Below are positions 1-11,981 of a DNA stretch of 64,000 bases, piece by piece; position 1 is the stretch's first letter, and each line of letters starts with the position of its first letter. The notes beneath the pieces are model-generated. The model searched no databases and was not told where the DNA came from. It saw only the letters and a list, made by a program, of their open reading frames with translations. Made by a program: the position numbers and the translations under genes. The stretch is from Abelmoschus esculentus (taxonomy: Eukaryota > Streptophyta > Magnoliopsida > Malvales > Malvaceae), in NCBI GenBank assembly GCA_035048815.1, contig JAUCBN010000011.1, positions 12,239,501-12,303,500 on the forward strand, written 5' to 3'.

Positions 1-284
1 AAAACCCCTTTATCTCTCCAACTTACCATCCAATTAAACCCCCATCACACCTTTTTACTTTCCTAAGAACCCTAGCAGTCCAAACCTTACACAACTATAA
101 TTAATTTTCTCTTTCCTCTCCCCTTACCAAGTAAGTAACCGTCCATCTCTCTTAACCAAACTCAACCATATCTCTATCATCAATACTTCATCTTCTTCTC
201 CAAGGAAATCAACCTTCATTTTCTCAAAACTCCCTCCTCCTTCAAGGAAACCGAAAGAACATAACCCAAAAATTCTCTGTCAAA

Positions 285-1546
285 ATGGTTCGTTGCAAAA
301 ATATAGAGGAATCCTCGAGGGCTGCCGCTCAAGCCCGGCTGATTGAGATCCGAAAATTTAAGGATGATGCGGCGAAGGATCACTTCCAAAAGCTAAAAAG
401 GAGAACGATTCACCAAGAAAAGGGTTTTCTCTATAACACAACAACCTTCCAAAAGTTGCCGCAAGTCGCCTTAACAATAAAATACCACAAATGGGAAGAC
501 TTTGCTCTACACTTTGCAAAAAAGAAGGATGCAGAACCCCTCAATATCTCATTGGTCAAGGAGTTCTACACCCACTCCACCAGGCCAGGGCAACCAACAA
601 TATACATCCGAGGAGATGCCGTGTCATTCACTGCCCAAGACATAAGAGGAAACAAAGCCCTCTTCCGTTTCCTTACCTCATTATAGCCCTCTGTAGAAAA
701 CAAAAAGTATTCAAAAATGATGAAGACTTCAAGGTAAAAGGACGTCAAGGAATAGCTTTGAAGAAGATTCCTGAGTTGATGGGATTAGAGGAAAATGCTC
801 CAGCATCTGCTGAGCCTTCAGCCAAGCCAAGAAATGCTACAACAAATTTCAATGCATTACTTGCTACAGTTCAAGGAATGCAATTGCAGTTGGCAAACCT
901 CCACAGCAAGTTCATGTCATACATGAGCTATGTCCAAAAAAGGGACTTGATCCTCCAGCTGAACCTCTGAGATTTGCTGCCAGATGGTGGCTACACTTTT
1001 CCCAATTTCCCAACCCACATCTTCGGCCCAGTTGAGCCCGAGCAAGTCCCACAGGAACAAACCCCGCCACAGTAACAACACAGCTAAACTACTCCGCCAA
1101 GGCATGCACAAGCCACTGCCCACCAATAATATGAGCCAACAACAACAACAACTATACCAGCATCTGAATCATCCCCCATTGCTTCTGCTACAGCATCGCA
1201 CAAGGTCCCTACCTGTCCATCAGAACCACCACAGGACAAGGACAAGGAACCTGTCGTTGAATCACAAACCTCTAGGGAACATACAGTTGAAATAAGCAGT
1301 GAGGACTTCGACCTCAACTCACCACACATGGAGATACCTCCTGTAGATCGATTAGACACCCCCATCCCACGCCGTAAGGTAAAGTGTACTATTGGTAGAC
1401 ACGCTTCCTTTAGGTTGGAGAAGAACCTGATTCCCATTGCAGTAGCAGAAACAGAGCTAGACATAGACCAAGAGCAACCACCACCACTAGATAGGCCATG
1501 GAAGCGTATCAAGATGGCCAGCCACAAAACAAGACCCGTTGTATAG
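285..1546 (+). pseudogene. Decayed Athila env-region ORF (ORF-1-like / plant transposon protein domain)
   Basis: An ATG at 285 opens 133 codons that resemble the putative plant transposon protein domain found between pol and the 3' LTR of Athila-type elements: a basic N-terminus, then a block with WEDFALHFAKKK, LVKEFYTHS and a beta-rich YIRGDAVSF segment. The frame stops at 684-686, and similar protein continues in another frame to about 970 (LCRKQKVF, then GIALKKIPELMG and an Ala/Gln-rich helix). A Gln/His/Pro-rich low-complexity tail follows, and a last open stretch at 1328-1546 ends in a basic patch. At least two frame changes show it is not functional as one ORF. No envelope signal peptide is visible. 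Confidence 0.55.
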
Positions 1547-2477
1547 TAATCATCTTTGTTTTTTTTTCTTTTTCTTTTTTACATATAGATTTATTTTTCA
1601 TAGAATTGAGGACAATGCTAACCTCAAGTTTGAGGGTAGCAAAGTCTTCGCCTTAGCTTTTTCATTTCATTCTGCATACATATGAATTTGCTATAGCATT
1701 AGATTCAATTCAAGACAACTTTTAGGTTAGAATATATGATATCCGATGATGAGAATTTTGATGCTTTTAAACTGAATTAATGAACATATTGAGAATAAAT
1801 TGAACTAAATTAGGACTTGATGCTTTGGAATTTTATTTGAAACGATTGTATGTTTTTTATGCTTGAGTGGTAGGAACTTTTTAGAAAACTTAGAATCTAT
1901 GCCTTAGTTAGTTTGGAAAGAAAGAAAAACTCCTTTTTGCTAGAGTATATAAATAAAGTTTTAAAAAAAAGAAGATGAATGAATGCTTTAGCATAAAACT
2001 GTAGAAGGACACTCCTGTATGCAAAAGTTAGCTTATGATCTGAACATAAATAATGCTACAATATATGAGCGAATGAAAGTTATCACGGGATGACTCTACC
2101 TACTGGCTCAGGGATGAGATGTTTGCTCCATGCTCATCTAGAGTTAAGGATGGTAGGTGTGATGAGCTGACACCCTTCAAAGCAGTTTAAAAAAACTAAG
2201 CAAGGGAGTAGATTTTTAGGAACTAGGGTATAGTGAATAAGTAAAACTAGAATTTTTCTAACAATTAAGCATAGGTTAGATACAATCCAGCACACACAAG
2301 TAAAATATCTTGTCTTAGTTCAAGTTCTTGCAATTCTCAATATCCTGTAGATTGTTATAGCATTTATATTCTGAGGATTGATGTTTTGCCTGAACTGCTG
2401 TCAAAGATTGAAAGTAATGTCATAGCATCTTTATATGTCATTGCTTGAGGACAAGCAATATCTTAAGTTTGGGGGTG
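1547..2477 (+). other. Non-coding 3' spacer and polypurine tract of the Athila-like element
   Basis: AT-rich sequence with no open frame of note. It ends in 'gaggacaagcaat...aagtttgggggtg' (about 2451-2477), whose purine-rich end is the expected plus-strand priming tract immediately 5' of the LTR. A close relative of this motif precedes the proven LTR at 33749. Confidence 0.55.
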
Positions 2478-4152
2478 TGTTAACGCTCTAAAAAGCTTAT
2501 ATTTTATACTCTTTTACTTAAGGTTTTGTTTAGTTTCAAAATCATTTGCATTGCATTTCATTGCATTTAGCTGCATTTTATGTGCATTTGCATTTAGTTT
2601 AGGTTTTTATTTTATTTTATTTTTATTTTTAAAAGGATGCGGCTTTGAAGGGTATTTTGTTGGTGATTCTGTGTAGATGCTGGAGCAAAGTTGAAAGAAT
2701 GAAAGAGATGTTGTAGCATATTTGTCAAGTGTTGGATAGAACTTCAAGGATGCTACAACATTGTGGGCGGACAAAACAGAACGGAAGAAAGGACACACCT
2801 ATAGCCCGTTGTCTTCACTTGTTTTCTAGGCTAGCTGCACCTCCTCTGTAAATTCTTCAGACGTCGCACCGCCCCTGCACCCTACCATAATTTTCTGTAG
2901 ACCTGCAACAGTCCCCTACAGACCCTACATTTCTACCATCTACTGTAGCAAATGTCAGGGGATATTCCCTTGGTATCTTTAGGGAAACAAACCCTAGAAG
3001 CCTACTATAAATACAAGGCCAAGCCTCCTTCATACAGCGGAGGCAAAGCAAAGGAAAGAAAAAATCAGTAGCTAAAGAGCAACAAAAAAGGAGCGAGCTT
3101 TAAGGAAGCACGAGGGAGAAGAAAGAAGAAAGGAGGCCACTTTCGGTCATCTTCAACCTCTAGCCAAGCCACTATTGTTGGAGAGCTTCAAGTAAGGGAT
3201 TTGCGCGACTTCGGGAGGAGGGACAAGCTAGGAAAAGTGTCACGGCACAAGCGTTTGAGATTTTCTTCCTCTTCACTTTGTTTACCTCTTTTCTAAGTTG
3301 TTGAATATGTATTTCAAAGGATGAAAGTTGAATAGTTTTTCATACCTAGCCATGAATTAAACTAGTATGGCTAAGGCTTGTTTTGGATGATCTTTATTTC
3401 GTTTTAATGGATGCTTATTGTTTCCAGTGTTTACTTTGTGCTTTGGTCAAGAATACTAACACAATTTTACTCTAAACCTTGGTTTGTAAGAGCACCGGGA
3501 GGTAGCCATAGCTCAAGGGGTTTTGGAAGCTTAAATCTAGGGATAGGCAAAGCTAGACCAACTTGAACAATGGGGTTGCTGCGGGAGCAGAATCCTAACT
3601 TGCCTTAGGGATAAGGTAGAGTTTCAACGCCTTAAAGGGGTAGCACTTTAACAACATTAGGAGTGTTAGGGTTGAGACCGAGAGATAATGCCTTAGCATT
3701 TTCGAGTGTTAGGCCTTCTAACTAGGGATAGTGGAGGCATTTTTAGTAAACTCTGTCGGGAACTAGTAAACCAAGGGAAAACTAGTATCTAAGAGAGCAG
3801 TAAAGTCATATCATAGCAAACATAGCCTGTCTTAAGCTTGAATATCTTTTCAGTATTGTGTTTGTGCAGCTTTATTTATTTCTCCGATATTTGTTTATTT
3901 GCTACTGTATTTTCGTGACAATCTTTGTTTTGCTCCAGTATCATTGGTGACATTTGCAAAATTGCTTTAGCATATGTCCATACAAAGGATTACTTTATTT
4001 TTTGTGTATGTTAACTATTTTTCAATTAACATACCCAATCCTCGTGGGAACGATCTCACTCACACACTTTATTACTTGTTCGATATGTATACTTGCACAT
4101 TCTTGCACGCAAATCAATCACATATTTTAATCATCTCTCAGTGCAAACAACA
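2478..4152 (+). repeat. 3' LTR of the Athila-like element
   Basis: It begins TGTTAACG directly after the polypurine tract. A likely transcription start zone has 'ctataaata' near 3004-3012. The last 200 bases carry the 'caatcctcgtgggaacgatctc' type block typical of the R/U5 part of these LTRs, followed by 'tatacttgcacattcttgcacgca'. I place the end at the CA of 4151-4152, giving about 1.67 kb. The start is well supported, the end only approximately. Confidence 0.6.
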
Positions 4153-4236
4153 CGTGCCTACAGATTACGAAGACACGGAAACAGACGATTCTTCAACCCT
4201 TTAGATATTTCTTATGTAAAGTTCGATATTTTTGGG

Positions 4237-4560
4237 CTATATTAATAAAATATACCTTTTACTATATTTTTTTACATAACTATACCTTTTATTAACCTTA
4301 CTTATTAAGATATATTTCATTAACCTTATTATTAAGTTACCTTTTATTAATAAAAGATATCTTTTATTAACCTTACTTATTAAGATAAGAATATTAAAAA
4401 TATTACAAAAATAAATATTAGAAATAGCTTTGTACACAAAGTGATTTCTTTGATCTATAGCTTATGTGACAAAGAATGCCAAATCAACATAATATTGCTC
4501 TTTGTAGGATGCGAGTTCAGGAATCGCTTTGCACGCAAAGCGACTTCTTCCTACGTGTCA
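4237..4560. repeat. AT-rich short direct repeats and palindromes
   Basis: The segment 4237-4400 repeats 'cttttattaaccttacttattaagata' variants three to four times and contains a perfect 24-base palindrome around 'aaaagatatctttt' (about 4347-4370). Two related imperfect palindromes follow, 'ctttgtacacaaag' (near 4429) and 'cgctttgcacgcaaagcg' (near 4523). No coding potential is seen. It may be the edge of a small fold-back element, but I cannot define its ends. Confidence 0.4.
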
Positions 4561-4689
4561 TGACAGGGGTATAGATTTGTAAATGAAGTGAGAAGGGGTA
4601 TATTTTTGTATTTAAATATTAAAAAAGGTACATTAAAATAATTTTGCCTGAAAAGCTTGCATTTCATTTATCCCTTGATCAGGGTGGAG

Positions 4690-5110
4690 AACATGCATGG
4701 CCTGGTGAAAGTTCGACGGACGTAATATGAATGATTGTATAAAATTTTAAAAAAATTAAATTTTTTGATAAATTACGTTTATTAAATGATGTTAATATCA
4801 AAATTTATTCTAGAATTTCTAAAAATACTTTTAAAAAATATGAATTATAATTGTTAAAACGTTATAATTATGTCCTAAATGTACAATTGATTATTGAATC
4901 TTATTAATTAATCCTCTTATTATTGTTTCTATAAAACTAATGAGATTTTGAACATGCGCAATAGAAATGATTACAAAGGATCCCTATAAAGGACAATTGC
5001 TTCTATGGGCCACATTTTTAGAATTAATAAGGGTTATGAACAATTGCTTATAATGACCATATTTTAATAAATTGCAAAGGGGCCCAAAAATCTTTAGGCC
5101 GCCCCTGCAT
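4690..5110 (-). repeat. Dispersed repeat, copy A (inverse of 50560-51010)
   Basis: Read on the minus strand this begins 'caggggcggcctaaag' (near 5110) and continues through 'gcaatttattaaaat', 'agcaattg', 'ttctaaaaatgtggccc', 'attgcgcatg' and 'acaattataattcat'. The same ordered blocks occur on the plus strand at 50560-51010. Family unknown; no ORF and no clear terminal repeats. A hAT-like start (CAGGGGCGG) is possible but unproven. Confidence 0.55.
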
Positions 5111-5600
5111 TGCCTTAAGCCTTTGGCTCATACGGATATGACAGTAAAGACAATAGGTCATACAAAGTGCTTTCTAGGGATCCGAAGCTGTGGCAGATGC
5201 AAAAGTATCATAAGGTGGTCTTGAGTTCACTGTAAATTTTTTAAATTTTATATATTTGATTTTAATTTTTTAATTTTATGAGTTAATATTTTATTTTTTA
5301 AAATATTTTTAAGTTATTTCCATCATAAAATTTTAAGATATAATACGTATTCACCTTCAAAAATATTTTTAGATCCAATCACTGATCCGAAGCATCCAAA
5401 ACCTAATGGTATTCTTGGGTTACCAAGGCATCGAGGAATTATTTGGAGGATATTTTTCATTCCTTCTATTGATTAGTTTGGATTCAATATAATCTGGTGG
5501 GTGTGATAAAATGCCTATTTAGCAATGAAAAAATCAATGAGGCGTTAGCAAGTGATGGGTTTCGGGTGGAGAGATTATTAGGTGAATCCTGTTCACCACA
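5111..5600. other. Gene-free AT-rich intergenic DNA
   Basis: No open frame, RNA gene or recognisable element is seen between the dispersed repeat and the fold-back element. Confidence 0.5.
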
Positions 5601-5748
5601 TCATCCATGGTCCAAGCAATCAGGACCGTTGATCTTTAAATAACTACCTAATAACTACCCACCCATTAAGTACGTGTAGGAAAGAGATGATGATTCACTT
5701 AGAAAAAAATTAAGATCAACGGTCCTGATTGCTTGGGACCATGGATGA
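5601..5748. mobile_element. Fold-back (MITE-like) inverted repeat
   Basis: Two arms of about 36 bases, at 5601-5636 and 5713-5748, are reverse complements apart from one single-base length difference. The core is 'agcaatcaggaccgttgatc' in the left arm. The roughly 76-base loop is AT-rich and non-coding. Short arms and lack of an ORF fit a MITE or solitary fold-back element; flanking target duplication was not identified. Confidence 0.6.
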
Positions 5749-5966
5749 CGTTTTTCCCGGGTGAGGGTGGCGACTTGGAGCAGAACAACTAATACTTTAT
5801 TAATGATAGGTGGATAACACTTTAGGCTTTATTAAAAAAAATTTAAACCTAAATGAAGGAAAAGAGTACCCAGAGTGTTATCATACAAAGAAAAAACTAA
5901 AAAACACAACTCAAACGAGACGAAACATAAAAAAAATAAAAAAAATGTCTTAACAAAGAACCACAA

Positions 5967-6146
5967 TTAATCATATTCAGCCTCTTTCCTAACCAAATCC
6001 AAAAGATAATGAGGTGTAGAATAGAATTCAGCAATACCCATCATAGCATCTCGACCCTTGGCGGCAAAGTTGTATGCCACCATGTTTCTCTCCTGACCCA
6101 TATGACTAACCTGAATCAACCAAGATCGAGAAAAAAGTTTATGAAG
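5967..6146 (-). pseudogene. LINE RNase H C-terminal fragment
   Basis: On the minus strand from 6146, an open frame reads LFSRSWLIQVSHMGQERN, then MVAYNFAAKGRD and ends at TAA (5967-5969). This is the usual C-terminal RNase H segment (V-x-H-x-x-R-x-x-N-x-x-A) of plant LINE ORF2. It directly continues the RNase H that breaks off at 11982, so the copia element between them is a later insertion. Confidence 0.75.
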
Positions 6147-6150
6147 AATA

Positions 6151-6619
6151 TGTTAGAATTAAAAATATATTCGATATGAATATAAACCCAAGATCTATAT
6201 GTCAAATCATCAAGAACAATAAAATAAATAAACTGAATGCGGAAGCGTACCTGAATCCATTGATGAAGATTTTTCAGAGGGTTTGATCTTCCAAGAAGTT
6301 AGGTTTTCTCTTGCGGCACAACTCTCAAATGGGGAAAAGAGATATACAAGTTGACCTAATTCTTGGAGACCATAACCCCTTTATATAGTTGATTTAATAA
6401 CCAACTAGTAGTTGATTTAATAACCAACTCTGAAGTATTTATAACTCTGCCCTTCATCAAATTATAAATACATCTTATGGTATCTACACTTTTAATTCCA
6501 TGATAATTTAATAACTATAACACGTATAACATAATTGGTCACTTAATTACGTGTTAAATTTTATAATAGCAATATACATTATACATATGTACCCACTATT
6601 ATTGAATTTTAATTCAACA
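6151..6619 (-). repeat. Copia LTR (element 3' LTR)
   Basis: Starts TGTTAGAATT and ends TTCAACA. It matches 11510-11976 along its whole length. The adjacent 'atctcccacttgggc' is the reverse complement of the polypurine tract. Confidence 0.93.
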
Positions 6620-7525
6620 ATCTCCCACTTGGGCAACATATGTTTCTTGACAAATGTATAACCTTATGAGCTTAAAAATTTGCTATCATATAATAGGTAT
6701 TCTAAAACAATCTCTTTCATCAATTATATTCATATAGGATCAAAGCGGTCTTCATCATATCAATCATGACTGGATCCATCAATGGTCACGTATAAAAACA
6801 TAATCAAATGACATAGATCAATCATAGATGCGTAGCATGAAAATTACATGTAAATGTGAACCGAACATGCCTATTTCCAAATGGTCCTCCTAAACTTTAG
6901 TGAGATCAAACTTTACTGAATTCAGAGTGTGCATAAGCCAAAATAACTTTATTTCTGCAAAAATTAACCTTAAACTAAAGTAATCAAAATTGTGTCTAAA
7001 ACGAATGAGATTTATCAAAATTATAAACTCCCACTAAAACTGAATATACTTAAATAATATTACACCCATATGAGTAGTGTGCTCATGAAAGACATAGGGT
7101 GATAGTTTCTCAATAAGCGCGCAATTATAGAATTTGTACCAACATGCTCTGTAGACACACAAACACTCCGAATTTTCTTTAACAACTAGGAACTAAAATT
7201 TTAAAGTGTTCCTATTGTTTATAGAATAAATGATGCATATTTATTATCACAAAATAACTGAAGTGGTCTTTCTATTCAATCTATAATTAGCAGCTCATGT
7301 AACAGAGTCTTTTACATCAATATTCTAGTAGAATCAAAGCTTGTAAACTTGATGATCTCTAACTTACCAGAACTTCGATATGTGAGCATATAAATTTTGT
7401 TCTCTAAAGTCATTTCATAACTCTATTTGCTGTTATCCAACAATTTATATTTGATTTACTTAAATATCTGTCTAACATTCTAATAATGTACGCAATATCC
7501 AAATACATATATACTTAAGCATAAA

Positions 7526-8100
7526 TTAGATTCTCAATAAATTATAGAATCTTTTGTATTTTATAAATTTCAAGGTTACTTGTAGGGTACTGAAAAAAAT
7601 ATCTTCTTTAGTAATATGAGTGTCACTTGATTTACTCCCAATGAACTTGTAATACATACAATTTTCAACCAAATTTATCTCAAAATCGAATGAGATAATC
7701 AATATAAAATTTATAATTTTATTAATGAGAGTTAAACTTAAGCTCATATATGGATATATTTAATTTACATATCATTAATTTTGTATCATTAGACACAGAT
7801 CAATGATTGTACCATATAATTAATTTATTCAATGTTGCCATTGAAAAACACAAGCTTAACATCCATCTTATATAGCTCAAGATTAAAAGCAATAAGTGTC
7901 AAATTATTTTGAAAGAGTCTTTCAGTATAACTTGAGAGAGAGTCTTCACAAAATCAATGTATTCTTTTAGAGTATATCCTTTAGATACAAGACATGCGTT
8001 ATACTTGTCCACATTATCATTTACATCCCTATTGATTTTAAATATTAATTTACAACCAATTGGTTTGTACCTTAAGGTAATGCAACAAGTTCTTAAACTT
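7526..8100 (-). pseudogene. Copia reverse transcriptase remnant
   Basis: Minus-strand translation from about 8050 gives pieces matching copia RT: NVDKYNACLVSKGYTLKEY, then after a frameshift KMDVKLVFFNGNIE (normally the MDVKTAFLNG box), then near 7680 NLVENCMYYKFIGSKS, corresponding to the segment before the YVDD box. The YVDD box itself is not preserved. Large internal deletions and stops mean there is no activity. Confidence 0.65.
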
Positions 8101-9530
8101 TATTGTCTTGTATAAAATTATACTCTTTTGAATAACATCAATCCACTTTTGAGAGTTAAAACATTTATGGTTTGATAAAAGAAACTGATTAGGTTGTCTT
8201 TTATCATTCCATTATTGTCTTTATTTTCTTGATGAAATACTAAGTAATAATCCTCAATAGTATTTCTCTTTCCTCTCATGGATATCTTTAAAGACACATT
8301 TTTTTAGGTTGTTTTGTAGGTTGTTGAGTTTGTTCTTCTAAAAAATAATTACCTTATCTTGAACGAGAGTTGTTCAACATTGTTTTGCTGATGTACTTGA
8401 TTCACTTTTTATTAATGATAGGTGTGAAAACCTAAACATCGTGAAAAGTGATAGTAGGAATTAAATTAAAATCTAATTCCTCCTTAACAACAATGTATCT
8501 AACCTTATTCTCCCTCCAAACTCAACATCCTAAAAATGTTATAAATCTCTCATTAAAATAATCTTAATTGTGGGATCATAAAATTTACAGCTTATGGATC
8601 ACTCAAAATAGCTTATTTTTGAAGTTTAATTTCTTTACATGTACCCTAGCTTATACAAAAGAATCAACATTTTATACCTTATTGTTATTTCTTTAGAGCA
8701 TGACCCTTAGCAACTTTATTCTAATATATATTTTTTATTACCTTTATTCTTAGAGACACTAACCAAAGAGCACTAACTGATTGAGTATTTTTATAATTAT
8801 AATGCTTCAACTTTTCTTCCTCTTTAGCACAATAAGAAATAATCTCATTTGAAGTTTATTTCTCCTTTAATAATTATAACTAATTTTGAATTAGTTATGT
8901 ATAGGAAGCTATACTAAAATTATAAGAACAAACAATTGTTATAAAGTTTGATCTTATGTGCCTTAAGTTTTGAAGCAATATAATATACTCCCCCACATTT
9001 CCTTGATCCTTATACTTAATAGACATCAAGTAAACCAAAAGTGATATCATGTTAATCTTAAAAATAATAATAATATTTTTTTTATCAAGGAAACCCTTAG
9101 TATGAATAATTTTTTTTAGATTTGTGCTCCTAAAAATTTATAAAATATTTATACATTATGATCATTAGACTTGAACAAACTCGCCTCTCAAAATCCTATT
9201 TATGGATGCTTATCGCTGTGAGAGGTGCAAGTTGTTCTTCACTTAGTGAAAGTTCTATGTTCATACAACCAAATACTATATATAAGTGTCTTTTCTATTC
9301 CTTGAAATTAATTTCACTAAATATAAGTATAGAATGTATTCAACAGATATTATGATAGAAAAAATAAATCATCTAAAGATAGAACAAAAATAAGTAAATA
9401 AACAAGCTCACATAAATATCTATAAATAAACAATAAATTCAAAATAATGGCTAGTTCCCCTCAAAATACCAAGCACAATATTAATATCAAGTCTTTGGAC
9501 AGTAATATTAACTGTAAGCGGTACTCTTGT
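8101..9530. other. Unassigned interior of the copia element
   Basis: AT-rich, with no readable copia domain. A 65-codon open frame (9158-9355) has no family resemblance and is probably chance. This interval should contain integrase and gag but is too eroded or rearranged to read. Confidence 0.45.
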
Positions 9531-10240
9531 TGTAGCAATCAAACATTGATAATAAACTATGTCAAACAATAGATTAATCTTTGGACTAACGTATTGTTCA
9601 CATAAAATACCATATAATTGTCACACATTTATCACCATAGTTGTCATTGTAATTCGGCCAAATATTAATTTTCCTTTGGGTCAATTAATAAACGCATGAA
9701 TTACAAAGACCTATAATTATTTTAATATTTTAAATAAACTAATCTACACAAAAGCGATCACTTTGGTGACGTTATGTTTCAATTAATCTATTAAAATATT
9801 AGATATCCGAAGCCAAAATATGAATTTAATTGTTTAAAAATATTTTTCTTAATTTTATCTTTTACTCAAGATAAAAGATAACCAAAGTAATAATAAATTT
9901 GAATAAAGGTAACCTCATCACAAGATATCGAACACTCCAATAATATTTAAAAAATTTGTAAGTGATATCTTGATGTAGTGATCAAACATTGATAATAAGA
10001 ATATGTTAAACAAAAATCTTCCTTTGGGCCGATTTATTGTTCAAAATAAACCAAATAATTATCACATGTTTATTACCACAGATGCACATGCAATATTACT
10101 AATTATTAATCTTCCTTTGGGCCGATTAATATTAGCATAAACTAAATTACATGCACAAAACTTTCTATATTTTAAAATAAAATAATTTCTACAATAAAAA
10201 TCACTTTGGTGACTTAATGCTTCAATTAATTTATCTTAAA
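9531..10240. repeat. Diverged ~450-bp direct duplication within the copia element
   Basis: Two segments, about 9531-9790 and 9978-10240, share ordered blocks: 'caaacattgataata', 'cctttgggccgatta' variants, 'catgcaaattac'-type sequence and 'tcactttggtgac' followed by 'ttcaattaat'. The offset is about 447 bases. They lie near the 5' (right) side of the minus-strand element, so they are probably part of its leader. The copies have diverged substantially. Confidence 0.6.
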
Positions 10241-10840
10241 ATATATAACATAAATATACCAATATTCAAACTTAATATTTATAATAGTCAAAGTTGAAAT
10301 TTCTGATAACACTTGAGTTTTCAAAATACACCAAATTAAGGTTGTCTTGATGGGGCTATCAGAATCCAAATAACCAAAATCTTTGACTGTTCTTCAAAAA
10401 TTCCTTAAATATGTTTTTACCAAAACTAAATTCGATCAAAACATTTAATCTTTAACTAAAAACAAAATATAAAAATATCATACAAGTGAGTAATCCGTAT
10501 AATAATTACTTGAAACTTTAATATAATCATAATAATATAATAATCAAAAATAAAATTTTGATCAAACCGAATTGAATATATCAATACCAAATATATATTC
10601 TATAATCCAAAATAGCATATGATCAAAACTAAATACTGAATATGTTAACCAAGTAAATTACATAAAGTAACAATATACTTTAAAAGTAACATGTCAAAAG
10701 ATCATTCAATCATTAACTTAATAGACATAAACTGAATATAAAGCTTTAATAGCTAACCTGAATATAATTTTTTTTGAATCATGATAAATTTATCATGACA
10801 AAGCCGGAATTAATTATATTTTTCTTTATTATTAACGACC

Positions 10841-11010
10841 AAAACTAAAATTTTGATCTAACCGAATTTAACTTAATACCAATGATCAGAACTAAAATTT
10901 TGATCTAACCGAATTTAGCTTAATACCAATGATCAAAACTAAAATTTTGATCTAACCGAATTTAACTTAATATCCAATAATTAAAACTAAAATTTTGATC
11001 CAACCAAATT
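10841..11010. repeat. 47-bp tandem repeat, four copies
   Basis: Successive copies carry 'aaaactaaaattttgatct' followed by 'aaccgaattt' at 10841, 10888, 10935 and 10983, giving periods of 47, 47 and 48. The last copy is the most diverged. The array lies in the leader of the minus-strand copia element, between coding remnants and the primer site. Confidence 0.85.
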
Positions 11011-11496
11011 AAACATATAATTTAGATAAAATATATTTAAAAATATATATTTCATAAAAATAAAGTAAATATGTTACTATCGAAGTAATTGGAATCCAAA
11101 CTTAAAATTTAATTTCCAATTAATAGCAACCAAAAAAATTAAATAAATTTTCATGCAGGCAAAACCTAATCTTCATATAAATCTAGATTGATTTCAATGG
11201 TTAATTAATCGATTCAAACCCATGGACATAAAACCAAACTGAATCCACGAAAATAGAAACAATGAATGTTAATCCATTGGAAAAGGTTGGATTGGCGAAA
11301 AACCAAAATAAAATCATAGAAAACAAATCAAATTGATTTGTTCTTAAAATACGACAGATATATATAATTTAATCTCATACGATTAATTATAAAACCATAT
11401 CGAAGTAAATAATCCGTAAAATTATATTTAATTTTAGATCATATCAATAAATTAAAACCAAAAACTTATGATCTCAATGAATTGACATAATTCTGA

Positions 11497-11507
11497 CTCT
11501 GATACCA
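11497..11507 (-). other. Copia primer-binding site (tRNA-Met type)
   Basis: The minus strand reads TGGTATCAGAG, the standard plant copia primer site for initiator tRNA-Met. It is separated from the LTR at 11510 by two bases. Confidence 0.9.
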
Positions 11508-11509
11508 CT

Positions 11510-11976
11510 TGTTAGAATTAAAAATATATTCGATATGAATATAAACCCAAGATCTATATGTCAAATCATCAAGAACAATAAAATAAATAAACTGAATGCG
11601 GAAGCGTACCTAAATCCATTGATGAAGATTTTCCAGAGGGTTTGATCTTCCAAGAAGTTAGGTTTTCTTTTGCGGCACAACTCTCAGATGGGGAAAAGAG
11701 ATACAAGTTGACCTAATTCTTGGGGACCATAACCCCTTTATATAGTTGATTTAATAACCAACTAGTAGTTGATTTAATAACCAACTCTGAAGTATTTATA
11801 ACTCTACCCCTCATCAAATTATAAATACACCTTATGGTATCTACACTTTTAATTCTATGATAATTTAATACCTATAACATGTGTAACATAATTGGTCACT
11901 TAATTACGTGTTAAAATTTATAATAGCAATATACATTATACATATGTCTCCACTATTATTAAATTTTAATCCAACA
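11510..11976 (-). repeat. Copia LTR (element 5' LTR)
   Basis: Starts TGTTAGAATT, ends CCAACA and is flanked by GAATA at 11977-11981. It is nearly colinear with 6151-6619. Confidence 0.93.
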
Positions 11977-11981
11977 GAATA

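Larger units (their letters stand above)
1..4152 (+). mobile_element. Athila-like Ty3/gypsy element, right part
   Basis: Only the 3' portion is inside the window. It holds a decayed env-region ORF, a long non-coding spacer, a G-rich polypurine tract ending at 2477 and a 3' LTR. The same layout (a 'gacaagcaat' stretch, then 'agtttgggggtg', then a TG-starting LTR) recurs at 33720-33750, where LTR borders are proven by a target duplication. This supports the border at 2478. The right end is inferred from the last CA at 4151-4152 and cannot be confirmed, because the partner LTR and target duplication lie outside the window. The Athila-lineage call is inference from the ORF and the neighbouring element. 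Confidence 0.7.
6151..11976 (-). mobile_element. Ty1/copia retrotransposon, full-length but coding-dead, nested in the LINE
   Basis: The LTRs are 6151-6619 and 11510-11976. GAATA occurs immediately outside both ends (6146-6150 and 11977-11981), a perfect 5-bp target duplication. The reverse complement of the initiator tRNA-Met primer site (ctctgatacca, 11497-11507) abuts the right LTR, and the reverse complement of a purine tract (atctcccact, from 6620) abuts the left LTR, so the element reads on the minus strand. By eye the LTRs differ at about 19 substitutions plus a short indel over 467 bases, about 96% identity. Only scraps of pol are recognisable; the rest is AT-rich repeated DNA. Confidence 0.93.

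Noticed and set aside
1084..1527. 147-codon minus-strand ORF
   Set aside because: Antisense of the Gln/His-rich tail of the Athila env-region remnant; low complexity.
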